64,000 nt of DNA from Aplectana chamaeleonis. Taxonomy: Eukaryota > Nematoda > Chromadorea > Rhabditida > Cosmocercidae. The stretch covers positions 59,439-123,438 of the forward strand of contig JAPDOI010001920.1 in assembly GCA_029168955.1 (NCBI GenBank). Reading direction: 5' to 3'. Both the position numbers and the translations under genes were made by a program. This document shows positions 32,281 through 43,921 of this stretch, piece after piece. Position 1 is the first letter of the stretch; each line of letters begins with the position of its first letter. The notes under the pieces were generated by a model. It ran no database searches and was not told the origin of the DNA. It saw only the letters and a program-made list of their open reading frames with translations.

Positions 32281-32715
32281 CACAGGCCACTCTCGAACCC
32301 AATAGCGGCTACATGGACGGATGGGTTCCAATCGTGTCTTCGGCTTCCACTTCGCCGGCCATCTTCCTCTTCACTCTAGTTCGCTCTCGTGCAACGACTG
32401 CGAAGGAAAAGAGGTACAGGCCTGACAATAAGACAGCTCGTCCACAGAACTTTGCCCTCGAATTGCAGTCCTAGTTGAGAACTGATGACTCCGTTTATAC
32501 GGGGCTTTGAACGACTTCAGAGATATCCTTGTGTTATCTCCAAGATGAGCATAAAGTTTGAAAAATAATCTTCTGTGTATATCATATGTAGCGTCTCTAT
32601 TCGTCACAATCGCGTGCATTGATTGCCCAGCATTTCTGTTTGTTGCGGGAATACTACGAAGACCGCCTAAGGGTTGACTTTCTTGACTTAATCGGTTGGA
32701 TTTCGCCTGACGCGG
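32281..32715. other. 3' flank of the second LINE
   Basis: It probably includes the 3' UTR of the minus-strand LINE that ends at 32716. The exact 3' end and tail could not be fixed. No independent gene is visible. Confidence 0.35.
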
Positions 32716-35331
32716 TCATTCTGCATCTTCACCGAGGTGTGCCGTCCTAGTAGTCAGCCGTGTCCATTTTTTACGGTCTTCAGCCACAATTTGAACACAT
32801 TCCATCCAGCTGTCACTATTCCATTTCCTGCGAAACGAAACATCGCGCCTGAACTGTCTTTCGATTCCGAGTGACTTCAAATCCTCTTTAACCACATCCG
32901 TCCAGAACTTTCGCCTACGCCCAGGTGGCCGTTTCCAGACAGGATTTGGAAGCATTCTTAAAGCGTGTTGTACGAGACGATCCGGCGTTCTTCTTAGTAT
33001 ATGCCCGAGCAGTCGAAGTCGACTTTCCATTGCTGCTTGAGATGGCGTTAGGAGATGCTGGCACCTCCCTCGTGTCAAGAGTTGATGTACTGCGTCGATT
33101 TCCTAGTAAAGGTCTTCGTTATGGCATACACGCGGCCAGAAATATCCAAGCAAACGCCTAAAAAGCTTCCTCTCCGTGCAATCCAACCTTTCCATCTGCG
33201 TCTTCGGTGCTGCCCACGTCTCCGATCCGTACATCATGATAGGGCGTATAGCGGATAGGTAGACGCGCAACTTGACTTCCTTCGCGATGGTGGTAGACCA
33301 CAAAAACTTGGTTAGAGAAATAAATGCAGACGTAGCTGTCGCACATCGTTGTCGGAAGTTGAAAAGAAAAGGTCCTGCAACGGCTCCTTGCCTCACTCCT
33401 GTTTTCACCTCGAAAGCTGACGTAAATCCGACAGGTGTACGAACTGCTGCTGTTGTTCCTTTGTTCATGTCCTTGATTAACCGAACATACTTGTCCGGGA
33501 CTCCATCTGCTCGCAGACCATTGAGCAATTGATCACGATGAGGAGCGTCGAACGCGACAGCAAAGTTCAAAAAAAACAAGCTGTAAAGGCTTCGAATACC
33601 GCTGCCACGATTCAATTACTCTTCTCACGACGAACACTTGGTCGATGGCCGATCTTCCAGGTCGAAAACCGGCTTGCTCATCTCTGGTCGTTCCTTCACG
33701 ATGTTTGATGAGTCGCTCGAGAATGATACGTTCTAAAACCTTGTACATGATACGAAGTAGAGAGATTCCTCTGTAGTTCTTAGGATCCATGACGGATAGC
33801 TTCTTGTGGAGAGGTATATCTCCACGAATCGGGTATCCTTTCGCTCATCCATATGGTACGGATAGTGTTGGTCATTTCACAAATCCGAGACGGAGGAAGA
33901 GCTTTCAGCATTTTAGCAGTGATGTTGTCATCTCCACCTGCCTTTCCATTCTTCATTTTCCGGACACAATCCAAAACTTCAGATTCAGTCGGCGGTTCCT
34001 CACTGACATCGTAATGTGCTCTCTGAACATGCGGGAGCTCAGGTACTGATGGCGCTGGGCGATTCAGTAGTGAACTGAAGTAATCCTTCCATATTGGCAG
34101 CGTCGCATCACCAACTGCAACTCCATTGGTAGTGTCCAAGACAGGAGAACATCTCTTCATCTTCTCGCTATACTGTCGCAGCAACGTGTAGGCTTTCTTC
34201 GGATTCTTCTCTTCCCAAGCCTTCTCACACTCCTTAGCTCTACACGTCCACTCTCGCTTGCGGTCACTTTGAAGCTGCCGACCCAACTTCCTCCTCAGAC
34301 GCTTTTCCTCCACGAAGTTTCCTGCAGTTCGGAGAGCACATACTCTGTTGTAGGTAGATGTTGTTTCTTCTGAGACGTAGGCGAACTTCTTCTTAGGCTA
34401 AACAACCGGGAGTGTCTCTTTCGAAGCGTCCTGGATGCACTTGACAAAAGAATCCGCGTCGCAAAGTTTCTTCTTAGTCCGTACAGAAACGCGTTGTTGA
34501 AATTTCCTTCTGCATTCTTCATCCCTGAGACTTGTCGTATCAATCCTCTGGAGAGGCTGAACCCCTCGCTTCCTCTTATGAATTCTCGCAGTGAAGTTCA
34601 ACAGAACAGGATGGTGATCCGAATCGAATGCGACATCCCACACAGCTCTAGATCTTTGAATGTCCGATACTGGAATATTCCTCGTCAGGACATAGTCAAG
34701 CGGTAGTTTCAAAGTTGTCATTTTCCGCTTCCGCTGCTCTTCTGGGGATAGCTGGGTTGGTCCCTGCCACGTAAGCTGATGGCGGCGATGATTCCTCTTG
34801 AATGTCGATGCAATAATCAGACCACTGCGTTCACAAAAGTCGACAAGGCGGTAGCCATTGTCCGATGTTTGCTCCACTGGGTAGAACCATTTACCGAGTA
34901 CTTCGGGGATCTAATCCAGACCTCTTGCTGGGACGGGTCTTGTGCGCCGGCCTTTTCGCCGTCTGCCAATCATGGCAGCCTCGGCATACGGTGTGCCGCG
35001 CTCGCCGCGGCAGCGACGAAGCAACATCGATAACGAGCAGGCCGATTGAGTGATCGGCGGAGATCATGCAGAGGAAATGACTACCGACACATACATCTAA
35101 ACTTCGTTATGAGCAAAAACACTGGGGTTCCTTCGCACTGACCTCAAATATTTAAGGATCATGCGAAGTTTGAATTGCTGGAGTGGATAATATACCACGC
35201 TTTGTCAGGATTGCTTTGAAAAAACAAAAGTTTGAATGAAAGAGCATAACAGTTGGTGATCTATAAGGTTATCAATATTCCGTAAGTATGAGACGCGAAA
35301 CTATTCAATTTTGAATTGCTGTTGCCGTCAA

Positions 35332-36387
35332 ATGTCGAGAAATCATCCGAATTCTACGCAAGGAAATCAGGAACTGTGCTTACCACCCTACCCTGAGGCC
35401 CTCGACGAACTCCGCGGTCTAACTCTGCAGCAACTGCTGGAGATTTTGAACCTTCCAGACCCTGCTTTCGTCGAAAAGCTGCAGGAATGGGGTCTAATTC
35501 ACAGAACGAAAGGGCTTATGCGGTACGAGAGTGACACCGACGAAGGACACGTTTTTCTATAAAGTCCGTTTACAACCTCGTGAAGTGCTGAAGCTGCTCT
35601 ACTACTTCTCGAGAAACACATACAAGGCGAAGGAGATCCAACACCAATTTAGAAGGCCCGACGGGACCACTTCATCAGGCCAAACGATCACTGATTTTGT
35701 TAGGTGAGTCATGTCGTAGAACCTAAAAACAAGGCCACGTGTTTGATTACAATTATAATTTCCAGTTTTTTTCGTGAGATCTGCGTCATTGCCATTGGAA
35801 ATGGAGAGCCTATTGGAGGCCCAGGAATCGATGTAGAAATCGATGAAACCGTTGTGACTAAACGGAAATACAATAAGGGTGGGTTTCAATGTCAAACTAC
35901 TTGAAAACCACCATTAATCGAAGACCAATATTGTACATCGCGAGGTAATTTTAGGTCGTATCGTTGCTAACCAGCAATGGTTATTTGGGGGAAGAGAAAA
36001 AAGGGACGGCTCCAAATGCTTCGCTGTGCTCGTGCCAGATTGAACTCGGGCCACTCTCCTGCCGTTGATAGAAAAATACATCAAACCCGATTCCGTCATC
36101 TTTTCTGACAGCTGGAAGCCCTACGATGCTATCGCAAACTCTCCAAATATCGCCACTTGAAAGTGAATCATAAGGAGCATTTCGTAGACCCAGTGACCGG
36201 CGCCCACACACAAGGCATTGGATCGCTTTGGCAAAAGTTAAAAGCGCCCCATAAAGCTAGACTTGGTACTGCTCGATCAGTGTTACCATTCACAATCGCA
36301 GAATTCTTGTTCCGTCGTAAGTATCCAGCCGAGCACCTTTTCATGGTTCTTATTGCCCACATAACCGACCAGTTTCCTGTATCGTAA
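35332..36387 (+). pseudogene. Merlin transposase pseudogene (ISXO2/IS1016-type DDE)
   Basis: The start MSRNHPN lies at 35332. Introns at 35704-35765 and 35879-35954 have GT/AG borders and keep phase. The N-terminal part has a helix-turn-helix-like REVLKLLYYFSRN. The catalytic domain shows VEIDETVVTKRKYNKG (first Asp), VIFSDSWKPYDA (second Asp) and NHKEHFVDPVTGAHTQ, then IGSLWQKLK, where relatives have Glu (IExxW); here it is Gly. Further lesions: frameshift near 35553, stop TGA at 36041-36043, frameshift near 36155. The enzyme would cut the terminal repeats and reinsert the element. Confidence 0.85.
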
Positions 36388-36479
36388 TTACGATATTAAT
36401 GTTTGCTGATAAAATATATATTTTTATAAACATAAATTGTTTTTCTATATTGTAAGAGCATATGGCACGCTTAACAGAA

Positions 36480-37205
36480 TTTCACCCACCCAGGGGTTTC
36501 AACCCCTTGAAAAAAATCGGAGAATTTCTCACGCCCGTGTCAGAAATGCTCCCATCCAGGGGTTTCAACCCCTTGAAAAAAAGCGGAGAATTTCTCACAC
36601 CCGTGTCAGAAATGCTCCCACCCAGGGTTTCAACCCCTTGAAAAATCGGAGAATTTCCCACACCCGTGTCAGAAATGCTCCCACCCAGGGGTTTCAACCC
36701 CTTGAAAAAAATCGGAAAATTTCTCACATCCGTGTCAGAAATGCTCCCACCCAGGGGTGTCTACCCCTTGAAAAATCGGAGAATTTCTCACGCCCGTGTC
36801 AGAAATGCTCACACCCAGGGGTTTCAACCCCTTGAAAAAAATCGGAGAACTTCTCACACCCGTGTCAGAAATGCGTTCACCCAGGGGTTTCAACCCCTTG
36901 AAAAAAATCGGAGAATTTCTCACACCCGCGTCAGAAATACTCCCACCCATGGGGTTTCGACCCCTTGAAAAAATCGGAGAATTTCTCACACCCGTGTCAG
37001 AAATGCTCCCACCCAGGGGTTCAACCCCTTGAAAAGAATCGGAGAATTTCTCGCATCCGTGTCAGAAATGCTCCCACCCAGGGGTTTCAACCCCTTGAAA
37101 AAATCGGAGAATTTCTCACACCTGTGTCAGAAATGCTCCCACCCAGGGGTTTCAACCCCTTGAAAAAATCGGAGAATTTCTCACACCCGTGTCAGAAATG
37201 CTCTT
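36480..37205. repeat. Minisatellite, ~63-bp unit, about 11 copies
   Basis: Each unit contains AGGGGTTTCAACCCCTTGAA, a short perfect hairpin, then TCGGAGAATTTCTCACACCC and GTGTCAGAAATGCTCCCACC. Length varies by a few bases through A-run and single-base changes. It lies between the transposase end and the right terminal repeat of the Merlin. Confidence 0.95.
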
Positions 37206-38053
37206 TAAAACCATCGGGTTATCCTTGTTGAAAATGGGCGATATGTTTGAAGGCATTACAAGGATTCCTCAGTGTTTTTGCTCAAAACGAAGTTTAGATG
37301 TATGTGTCGGTAGTCATTTCCTTTGCATGATCTCCGCCGATCACTCAATCGGCCTGCTCGTTATCGATGTTGCGTCGTCGCTGCCGCGGCGAGCGCGGCA
37401 CGCCGTATGCCGAGGCTGCCATGATTGGCAAACGGCCAGAAGGCCGGCGCACAAGACCCGTCCCAGCAAGCGGTCTGGATTAGAACCTACTTCGGATTCC
37501 TGATCAAGTCCCATCATCGCATTTGCGTCAATCCCCACGACAACAGCATCTTGACAAGGTATCCTGGTCGGCAACGTATTGAGTTCCTCATAAAACGCAT
37601 CCTTCAAATTGTCTTCGGCGGTTTCAGTGGGCGCATGAGCACTCACTATCCACAGATTGAATCCTCTGTGATCCCGCAGTCGTAAGAATGCATTCCGGCA
37701 CGACGTTGAGCCAAATTCCTTGACCATACCATTGAAATCCTTCCTTACAGCTATTGCACAGCCTCCCACTCTTCTTTCGTCAGCGTTACCGCAGTAGATG
37801 GTGTACTCTCCGAAGCTGATGAGTTGAGGCGGGTTGCCTGCAAAACAGCCAACGGTGCATGGAAATAGCTCAGAAGTCTGGATAGCGCAGTTTTTTGGAT
37901 ATCACTCGACAGCGATCGACAGTTCAGGGTGGCGAAATTGTGGCTTGTGACCAAAGACTCCATGAACTCCTTAGGTACGGATCCTAGAGTGTTATGGACC
38001 AGATGCCTTAGTGTGCCGGAGGGCGACACCTTTATGCAATGTATGGGATACAT

Positions 38054-39508
38054 TCACGATATAGTTGTGCACGCTATAACGCTCGAACGTTCCCTGTGTA
38101 CACTCAATCGTCTGCTGGGTTCAGTAGAAGCAGGGGCACTAACGAGCAGGTAACAATAGACTTGTATACACCCCCCCTAAGGGTTGATCAAGTGATTAGT
38201 GTCGAAACCTTGCCCATTGCGGTTGTAGACAGCCACAATGTAGATTCGTGCATAACCATGGGTTTGTAGATTTGGGTCGAGTTCAGAGGTGGGATTAACG
38301 CTGTTGATCTCGTAGTAAACATGACCCAAATGGACAAACGGGGTTCGCGCAATTATGAATCCGGTCTAAGTGGTACTCAGACTGTCACAGCTCTTCTTCA
38401 CCATTCATCCTTGGACAGCCTCCCACATCCTCTTAACCTTATAATCCCACACGCGAACATGTCCCGCATTCTAGCACATGCACAGAGCTTGGGACTCGGA
38501 ACATCATTTCTCAGTTGCATTGGGTGATCTTCCGGGTATCACCTTCTCACAGAAGCGCGTTGACCGACCGCACCTTTAAATTGCTTGGATTAGTTTCTAT
38601 GTCCCCGGAACATCAGTCAAGACATGAAGAGCTGAGGAGTCGAAGGAGACGCTGCAAGAATTCTTCAACTTTTTCACTGAACTCTCCTAGATGCTCTCTA
38701 CGACGCCGATTTCTTGCACTAGGTGCTCCACCCGTTAGCCTCACAACAGTTTTACCCGGTTTCCATGAGTGAGAAAGTTTGTTCTATTGAGCACGACTGA
38801 AGTGCCTAACACGTATTCGTTGCTGTTACCGTATAGCTGACTTCTCAGGGCATTGGTGTACTCCCTTCTCGCTGCAGCGACTGGTTTCGAAAAATTTCAC
38901 TCATCGTTTCAAGACCAGCACCGGCGCTATAGCAAGGTCGGCCGCGGGAACAATTTGAATGAGCATGAATTCGATCGCAGCGACGGGTCGCTGAGGGATG
39001 GTATAGTTTCCAGTGGCGTGACCCTTCGCCATGGCGACAACCTGTGCGCAGCATAGCGACGGGCTTTCGCTGGATCTCTATAACTTCACAGAAGAGCTGT
39101 TTTTTTTGTTTGGTTTCCTATTGAACTTTAATGCTATTCCTAATAAGCTAACGGCATCCAAAGATAAATTAGTTAATATTCTCATAATTAACATCTCAAA
39201 CGATATTTCTATCGTTTCTAGGCATATTTTCAGGTCGTTCAGTACACTTAGCATATTTTTCTTACATGAGCACATTTTTAGTCATGCTTAATTCATTTTT
39301 ACGCAAGTGTGTAGAACGATGATCAGCAAGATTCGGGTACTACATACTCCATTTCAGAACCTTGTTTAAGTCTGGAACGAGTATGTTCTTCAGTTTCGTG
39401 ATAAATGCATTTTCTAGAGGCATGTGCTCCATCAAAAAATTGTTCCTCGTACGGTTGCATTTACGCAAACTATCTAAAGTAAATCGGTAATTACAAATTG
39501 GTCTGCAG
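38054..39508. other. Stretch upstream of the LINE, weak ORFs only
   Basis: It may include the 5' UTR of the minus-strand LINE. A 43-codon minus frame at about 38898-39029 (MAKGHATGNYTIPQRPVAAI) is intact but unrecognised. C-run at 38171-38177. No terminal repeat was found. Confidence 0.3.
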
Positions 39509-39849
39509 ATGCGCGTATGCAGAAATGTAAGTACGCAAAAGCACATGGAAATTCATGCAGCGGCGACAACGCCGTCGCTGAAGTATGCCAAAGCCCTTAG
39601 GGTTTTATGGTTGTCTTTTTTCCATATTTAGGTTAGGGAGAGAAACACTCATGGCTTCCGCTACTGGCACCGTATAGATCATGGCAAGGTATATTTCTTT
39701 TTGTGCGCTCTGGATTATACTAACATGGTTTCCCTTCCTAGGGTGTGCTAGCTGGAAGCGACCTCTGCGCATTCGCATATCTGGGTGGTTCTGGATATAC
39801 CAATCTCGTTGTTGAAAGCAAGATACTTAATCAGCAAGAGGTGCTATGA
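39509..39849 (+). CDS. Small three-exon gene, 60 codons, unknown
   Basis: Exons 39509-39526, 39632-39688 and 39742-39849 join in phase 0. Donors are GTAAGT and GTATAT. Acceptors are ATATTTAG and CCTTCCTAG; the second intron carries TACTAAC as a possible branch site. The ATG follows TCTGCAG directly, as in trans-spliced nematode genes. The product begins MRVCRNVRERNTHGFRYWHR, continues through GKGVLAGSDLCAFAYLGG, and ends NQQEVL. No family is recognised. It could be a short secreted or regulatory protein, or the 3' end of a longer gene. Confidence 0.45.
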
Positions 39850-40340
39850 GTGAGAAGCACAAGGCGGAACTCCAAAGAAGAAGTGTTCAGCTGTCCGAAC
39901 GTGATTCACAACATACGAAGATGAAAGACCGGCACGAGGGTGATAGGTGGTGGAATGCGTATTCTGATGGTTCTGTTCGATGGAAGAGTTAAATTCTCTT
40001 CCACCATCTGTTATTATAAGCAGGCAAAAATATTCCAGAACGCATCCAGTAAGGATCAGTAGCACTTTGCTGTCGTAGAATACCTACCATAGCTTTTTTT
40101 TTCAAAACGGAAATGTCGGAGCAAGTCATGTCATAGCTGTTCGAAGAATTAGAATTGAGTTCTGGTTACAAATGTCCCGCAAACGTTTAGGTGGGCAACA
40201 TGTGATAAAACCTAAACAATTAATCAGGCCGGACTAACAGCGTTGCTCAGGAGAAAGTTGCCAATAGGAAGCCGGAAATGAAGTGAGGGAATAATCGCTA
40301 CCCCATGGTGGATTTTTTGAAGTTCTGTCGTAGGAACCAG
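39850..40340. other. Stretch without recognised feature
   Basis: No repeat partner, exon chain or motif was found between the small gene and the truncated RTE copy. Confidence 0.35.
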
Positions 40341-41312
40341 TCACTCACTCACTCACTCATCCCATTAGCCGGCGGCTGGCGGAGCGGGATGGTCTCTCGA
40401 CCAGTACACTGCTGTAGGTGCCATAGGAGCTCCAGTGGCCTGAACGATACGCTTCCATTCAGAACGATTAGCCGCAATTCTTTTAGCGTTAACGACACTG
40501 CACCGTTGAGATTTCAGATCAGCTTCGACTTGCTTCAACCACGTCTTCTTTGGGGCAGTTCTCTCGACCTTCCATGGTTTGGGCGTTTTCTCCACAGCAA
40601 GCTGTGCGCTAGTCGACTGGCTTCCATTCTGCATACGTGTCCAAACCAGCGCAACCTCTTCGTTCGGATTTGTTCCTCGATTGTCGGTTGATGGTCGCAG
40701 CTGTCTCGTATAACGTCGTTGCGTATGCGATCTCTTAACGTTGTTCCAAGAATCTGCCGCAAACACCGCATTTGGAAGACCTCTAGCTTGCTGAGATCTG
40801 ACTTGAGCAAGGTCCACGACTCCGAGCCGTACAATAGAATCGGCATTATAAGCGATGGGAAGATCCGCACTTTGGTCTTGATTGACATATTGCCCATTTT
40901 CCGCAGACACCAGCCTAGTGAAGCAAAAGAAGCACACGCCTGCCCGATCCTGCACTTTATCTCAGTTGTGGCCACTACCTTGCGCTGTTGCACCACCGAT
41001 CTTAGTTACTTGAACTCAACTTGCTGGAGCTCAGCTCCTGCGAAGAACACAGAAGCACGTGAACCGTCTGACGTCATGACTTTGGCCTTGTCCTTGTTTA
41101 TCCGTAGACCGTACGAATCCGCGATATCTGCTATATCCTTCATCAAATTCGTAGCTTCCATATCAGTATCGGTGAACACAACGCTGTCGTCCGCAAACAT
41201 CAAGTCTGTGAGGAACTCGTTATCGCCATATTGGACCCCTCTTCTATCTTTGAAAACATTTCTCATAATGGCGTCGACCACAGTGTTGAATAGCAGCGGC
41301 GAAATCACATCA
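40341..41312 (-). pseudogene. RTE LINE, second copy, 5'-truncated
   Basis: It has the same (GAGT)n 3' tail and 3' sequence as the intact element at 22268. It starts in the RT domain at DVISPLLFNTVVDA and keeps FADDSVVFTDTD. A stop/frameshift near 41000 and another near 40600-40950 break the frame. 5' truncation is expected from incomplete reverse transcription. Confidence 0.9.
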
Positions 41313-41379
41313 TCGTAACAGCTTCGGTTTTATCAATCCAAAGCGCAAAGCCTGCACTCCGCGTCTTAGCCGGGAAACG

Positions 41380-41603
41380 GCCAGGGCTGGGATTCATGAA
41401 CGCTAAACCGGGGGTTTGGTTGGAAACGTTCGCCAACCAGCGGTTCATTATCGCTAGGTTTGGTCAGGACTGGGCTACGCCTGGTTCCCATATAACCGTA
41501 CCTCCGAGGTGGTGGTTCGGTTCGGTTTGGTCCCAGCTGGGGCAGCTAACCAAACTAAACCCTGCCGGAACCCAATGCGTTCACGAATCCCAGTCCAGTT
41601 GCC
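41380..41603. mobile_element. Fold-back MITE, CTGGGATTCRTGAACG ends
   Basis: CTGGGATTCATGAACG at the left and CGTTCACGAATCCCAG at the right are inverted. The interior has paired GGTTTGGT / ACCAAAC segments. No clear target duplication. Confidence 0.6.
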
Positions 41604-42475
41604 ACCGAATAGCCACTAAATAATGCTGACCGCGAAATAGCCGCCAAATGTTGCTAGCCGCGTAATAGCCGAGAAATAATGCTTTCCAGGAAAGAACACG
41701 ACGCATTCTTGGGACATGACTCACATACTCAGACATAAGGGCGGACTTATCGCGCACAGAAATTGCCGAATAGTACTTACCGCGCTCAGGAACCGTTTCG
41801 ATCGCGATCAAAAGTCCAATTAGAGCTCACCGCGAAGAAGCTCCCGCATAGGACGTGGTCGGAGCGATTGCACTCTGGTGCTCGCGATACAACCGCTTCG
41901 CCATCCGGTCGGATCGCACGCAAACTCAGTAATAGGACTGATGTCGCACAGAAATCGGACTGACCGCGTTCAACCGCGAGGTGGTGTGCTCTGGACTGAC
42001 TTACGTCTCAATTCAAGCGCAAAACTTAAATGCGAAATTGCGCGCATCTTCATGGTGGAGTTCATAGTTTTTTATCCATCTGTATTTCATTACGATTCTG
42101 CCATGGTTCATGCTCATCTCGTATTCATTCATGAATGTTGTTATTGTTGTTTATTTTCGGAAGGAACAACAACAACATTGTTGTTCTTTCTGATTTTACA
42201 TAAGCTTCTCGCTGACGAATCGTGGGACCATCAGAGCTGTTTTATATTGATTCCTTTAAAGTCGCAACCCCGTCCTATCCTCAGACTAAATTTATAACGT
42301 TAACTCTATGTATCCACTAGCCTTAGTAAATATCCAGTATCCACGGGGCATTATTCGAATTTTTCTTCAATGATTCACACAACTGTGCGTGCAGTACATT
42401 TATGTGTCTAGCAAATGCGTTTGCGATTTGTTCTAAACGCGAACGAAAACAAAATTCTATCTATTTTGATGCTAA
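41604..42475. other. Stretch with GCGATC-rich repeat fragments
   Basis: GGACTTATCGCGCACAGAAA and GGACTGACCGCG motifs recur here and at 48.88-48.95 kb, so it is related to the fold-back element there. No gene recognised. Confidence 0.35.
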
Positions 42476-42919
42476 AACCCCTTTCACAATTATTTAGCCG
42501 TCCGGTGTCAGACAATGCCATCCGACGTCGCGCGCGGTGCACACCAGGCCTGTGATAGAGTAACCGATAATATCGATCACCCCATCTTCAAGGAAGACAA
42601 TTCCTCAGACGAAAATTTCGGACCACGCGAGGGGGGAAACGGGGATACTCCGGCGGCACACCACCCCGCGAGCTCCGACCAAACCAGCGGGGGAGTCCTG
42701 ATTCAAAGGGAATGCAGCCGCGTTACTTACGCGGGAGTCCCCCCTTTACACATTCTGCGCATGGGATCGGTTCACCCCCGACTCTATAGGGGGTGACCCC
42801 CTTTTTTCTTCGTCGACATAAAAGCGGTCCTACCGCGTTACATTCTCGGGAGATCCCCTTTTTCTCATTATCGGGGTAGTCGCAGCCGCGCGCTTCAGAT
42901 TCCTTGGAAGGAAAAAAGG

Positions 42920-43345
42920 GATTCTAATCCCTTTTCCTGCCTCGGAACTGATCTGGTACGTTCTTCAGACCTACTTACGACCCTGTTTTCTCGACTGATC
43001 CGCCGATGCGACCCCCTTCAACCAAATTTTTCCCCTCATTTTGCCAAGCACTGTAAGATTAAACGAAATTAGATGTTTTATTCAACAAACATGTGAAAAA
43101 ACGAAGGGATATGTCTAACTAACGAGGCTAATAACTACAACCAGAATGAGATCAGATGACCGCTAACGTCTGTTTCTAAGATAATTTCTAAGAACAAATA
43201 ACAAAAACAGGAAAGACACCCAGATCTCTTTTCTTGCCCCGAAACTGTTCTGGAACGTTCCTGAGCGCTACTTACGGACAGTTTTCTTGACTGGTCCGCC
43301 AAGATAACTCACTGTTGTCCCCTTTTTCGAGGCATTGCAAAATCC
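42920..43345 (-). repeat. Tandem duplicate of an exon-like block
   Basis: Two related blocks (42935-43060 and 43220-43345) both read on the minus strand from an acceptor (CTTACAG; CTGGGTAG) to the donor GTAAGTAG. They contain similar frames (GGSVEKTG; GGPVKKTV). They lie downstream of the stop of the minus-strand gene at 43922. Exon duplication or a repeat are both possible. Confidence 0.35.
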
Positions 43346-43921
43346 TACCCAGAGAGTCAATAACTACAAAAGAAAAAAAAACAAATTAGCATATTCAACT
43401 CATGGAGTCAACTGCAATCGTAAAGATAAATAGTGACCACAAATGAGGTTTTTTTAGAAAATATAACTCAAAGATCCATCTGCACTCCTTCAGAGGTATA
43501 AAAACACCGGCTACATAACTTTTTAGAGATTCAACTTTTATTCAAGCGAAAATTCCACTGACTTGAAAACAGGAGAAGTCGGCTTGAAGTGTTACCGAAA
43601 AACTACGGTTGCAGAGATGCGATTTGGCCGCTGTTAGCCGCCATTTCACCAATTTTTTTTCTTTTTTGAGGCATTTTTCAGACAAGTTGCAGGGTGTTTT
43701 TTTTCTTTAAATTGGTGGAGGCTTCGCCTAGATAAATGGAAATTCTCTGACAAGTTAGGTGGTACACTCAATGTACTGATGCCCTTTGAGACATACTTCC
43801 GCCTTCTTTTTACCTTTGAAGAAGGTCTGAAGTGATAATAAATGCTAGAAAATTCCGCCTAAATATATTTTTGCAAACAAGAATAACAGGCTACAGAACA
43901 AAAAAAAAACAGTCGGGATCC

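Larger units (their letters stand above)
34907..37487 (+). mobile_element. Merlin DNA transposon (2581 bp)
   Basis: The ends GGATCTAATCCAGACC (34907) and its inverse ending GGATTAGAACC (37487) begin terminal repeats of about 230 bp (34907-35135 / 37265-37487). The 8-bp duplication TACTTCGG lies at 34899-34906 and 37488-37495. GG termini and an 8-9 bp duplication are Merlin hallmarks. The interior has a decayed IS1016/ISXO2-type transposase and a minisatellite. Confidence 0.9.
32716..38053 (-). pseudogene. Second RTE-like LINE, split by a Merlin element
   Basis: The right part (37496-38053) holds the start of the endonuclease (TLNCRSLSSD, AIAVRKDF, VVGIDANAMM). The left part (32716-34898) holds its end (QLTWQGPTQ, SDHHPVLLNF), the RT (KNYRGISLLRI, AGFRPGRSAIDQVF, GVRQGAVAGPFLF) and the tail (RPIMMYGSETWA, RRLLGHILRR, FWTDVVKEDL). 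The catalytic YADD/FADD block is deleted near 33350. Frameshifts lie near 33615, 33785, 34310 and 37750. If the Merlin and one target copy are ignored, the endonuclease frame runs through without a break. It is distinct from the RTE at 22-25 kb. Confidence 0.85.

Noticed and set aside
36480..37205. CRISPR-like array of GTTTCAACCCCTTGAA repeats
   Set aside because: The sequence between repeats is not unique but repeats with them, there are no cas genes, and it lies inside a eukaryotic Merlin element; it is a minisatellite.
36437..37231. Overlapping repeat-rich open frames on both strands
   Set aside because: They arise from translation of the minisatellite in every frame; unit lengths are not multiples of three.
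42515..42796. Small gene with SDENFG
   Set aside because: It overlaps the inverted arm shared with 45.9-46.2 kb, where the same motif appears by repeat identity.
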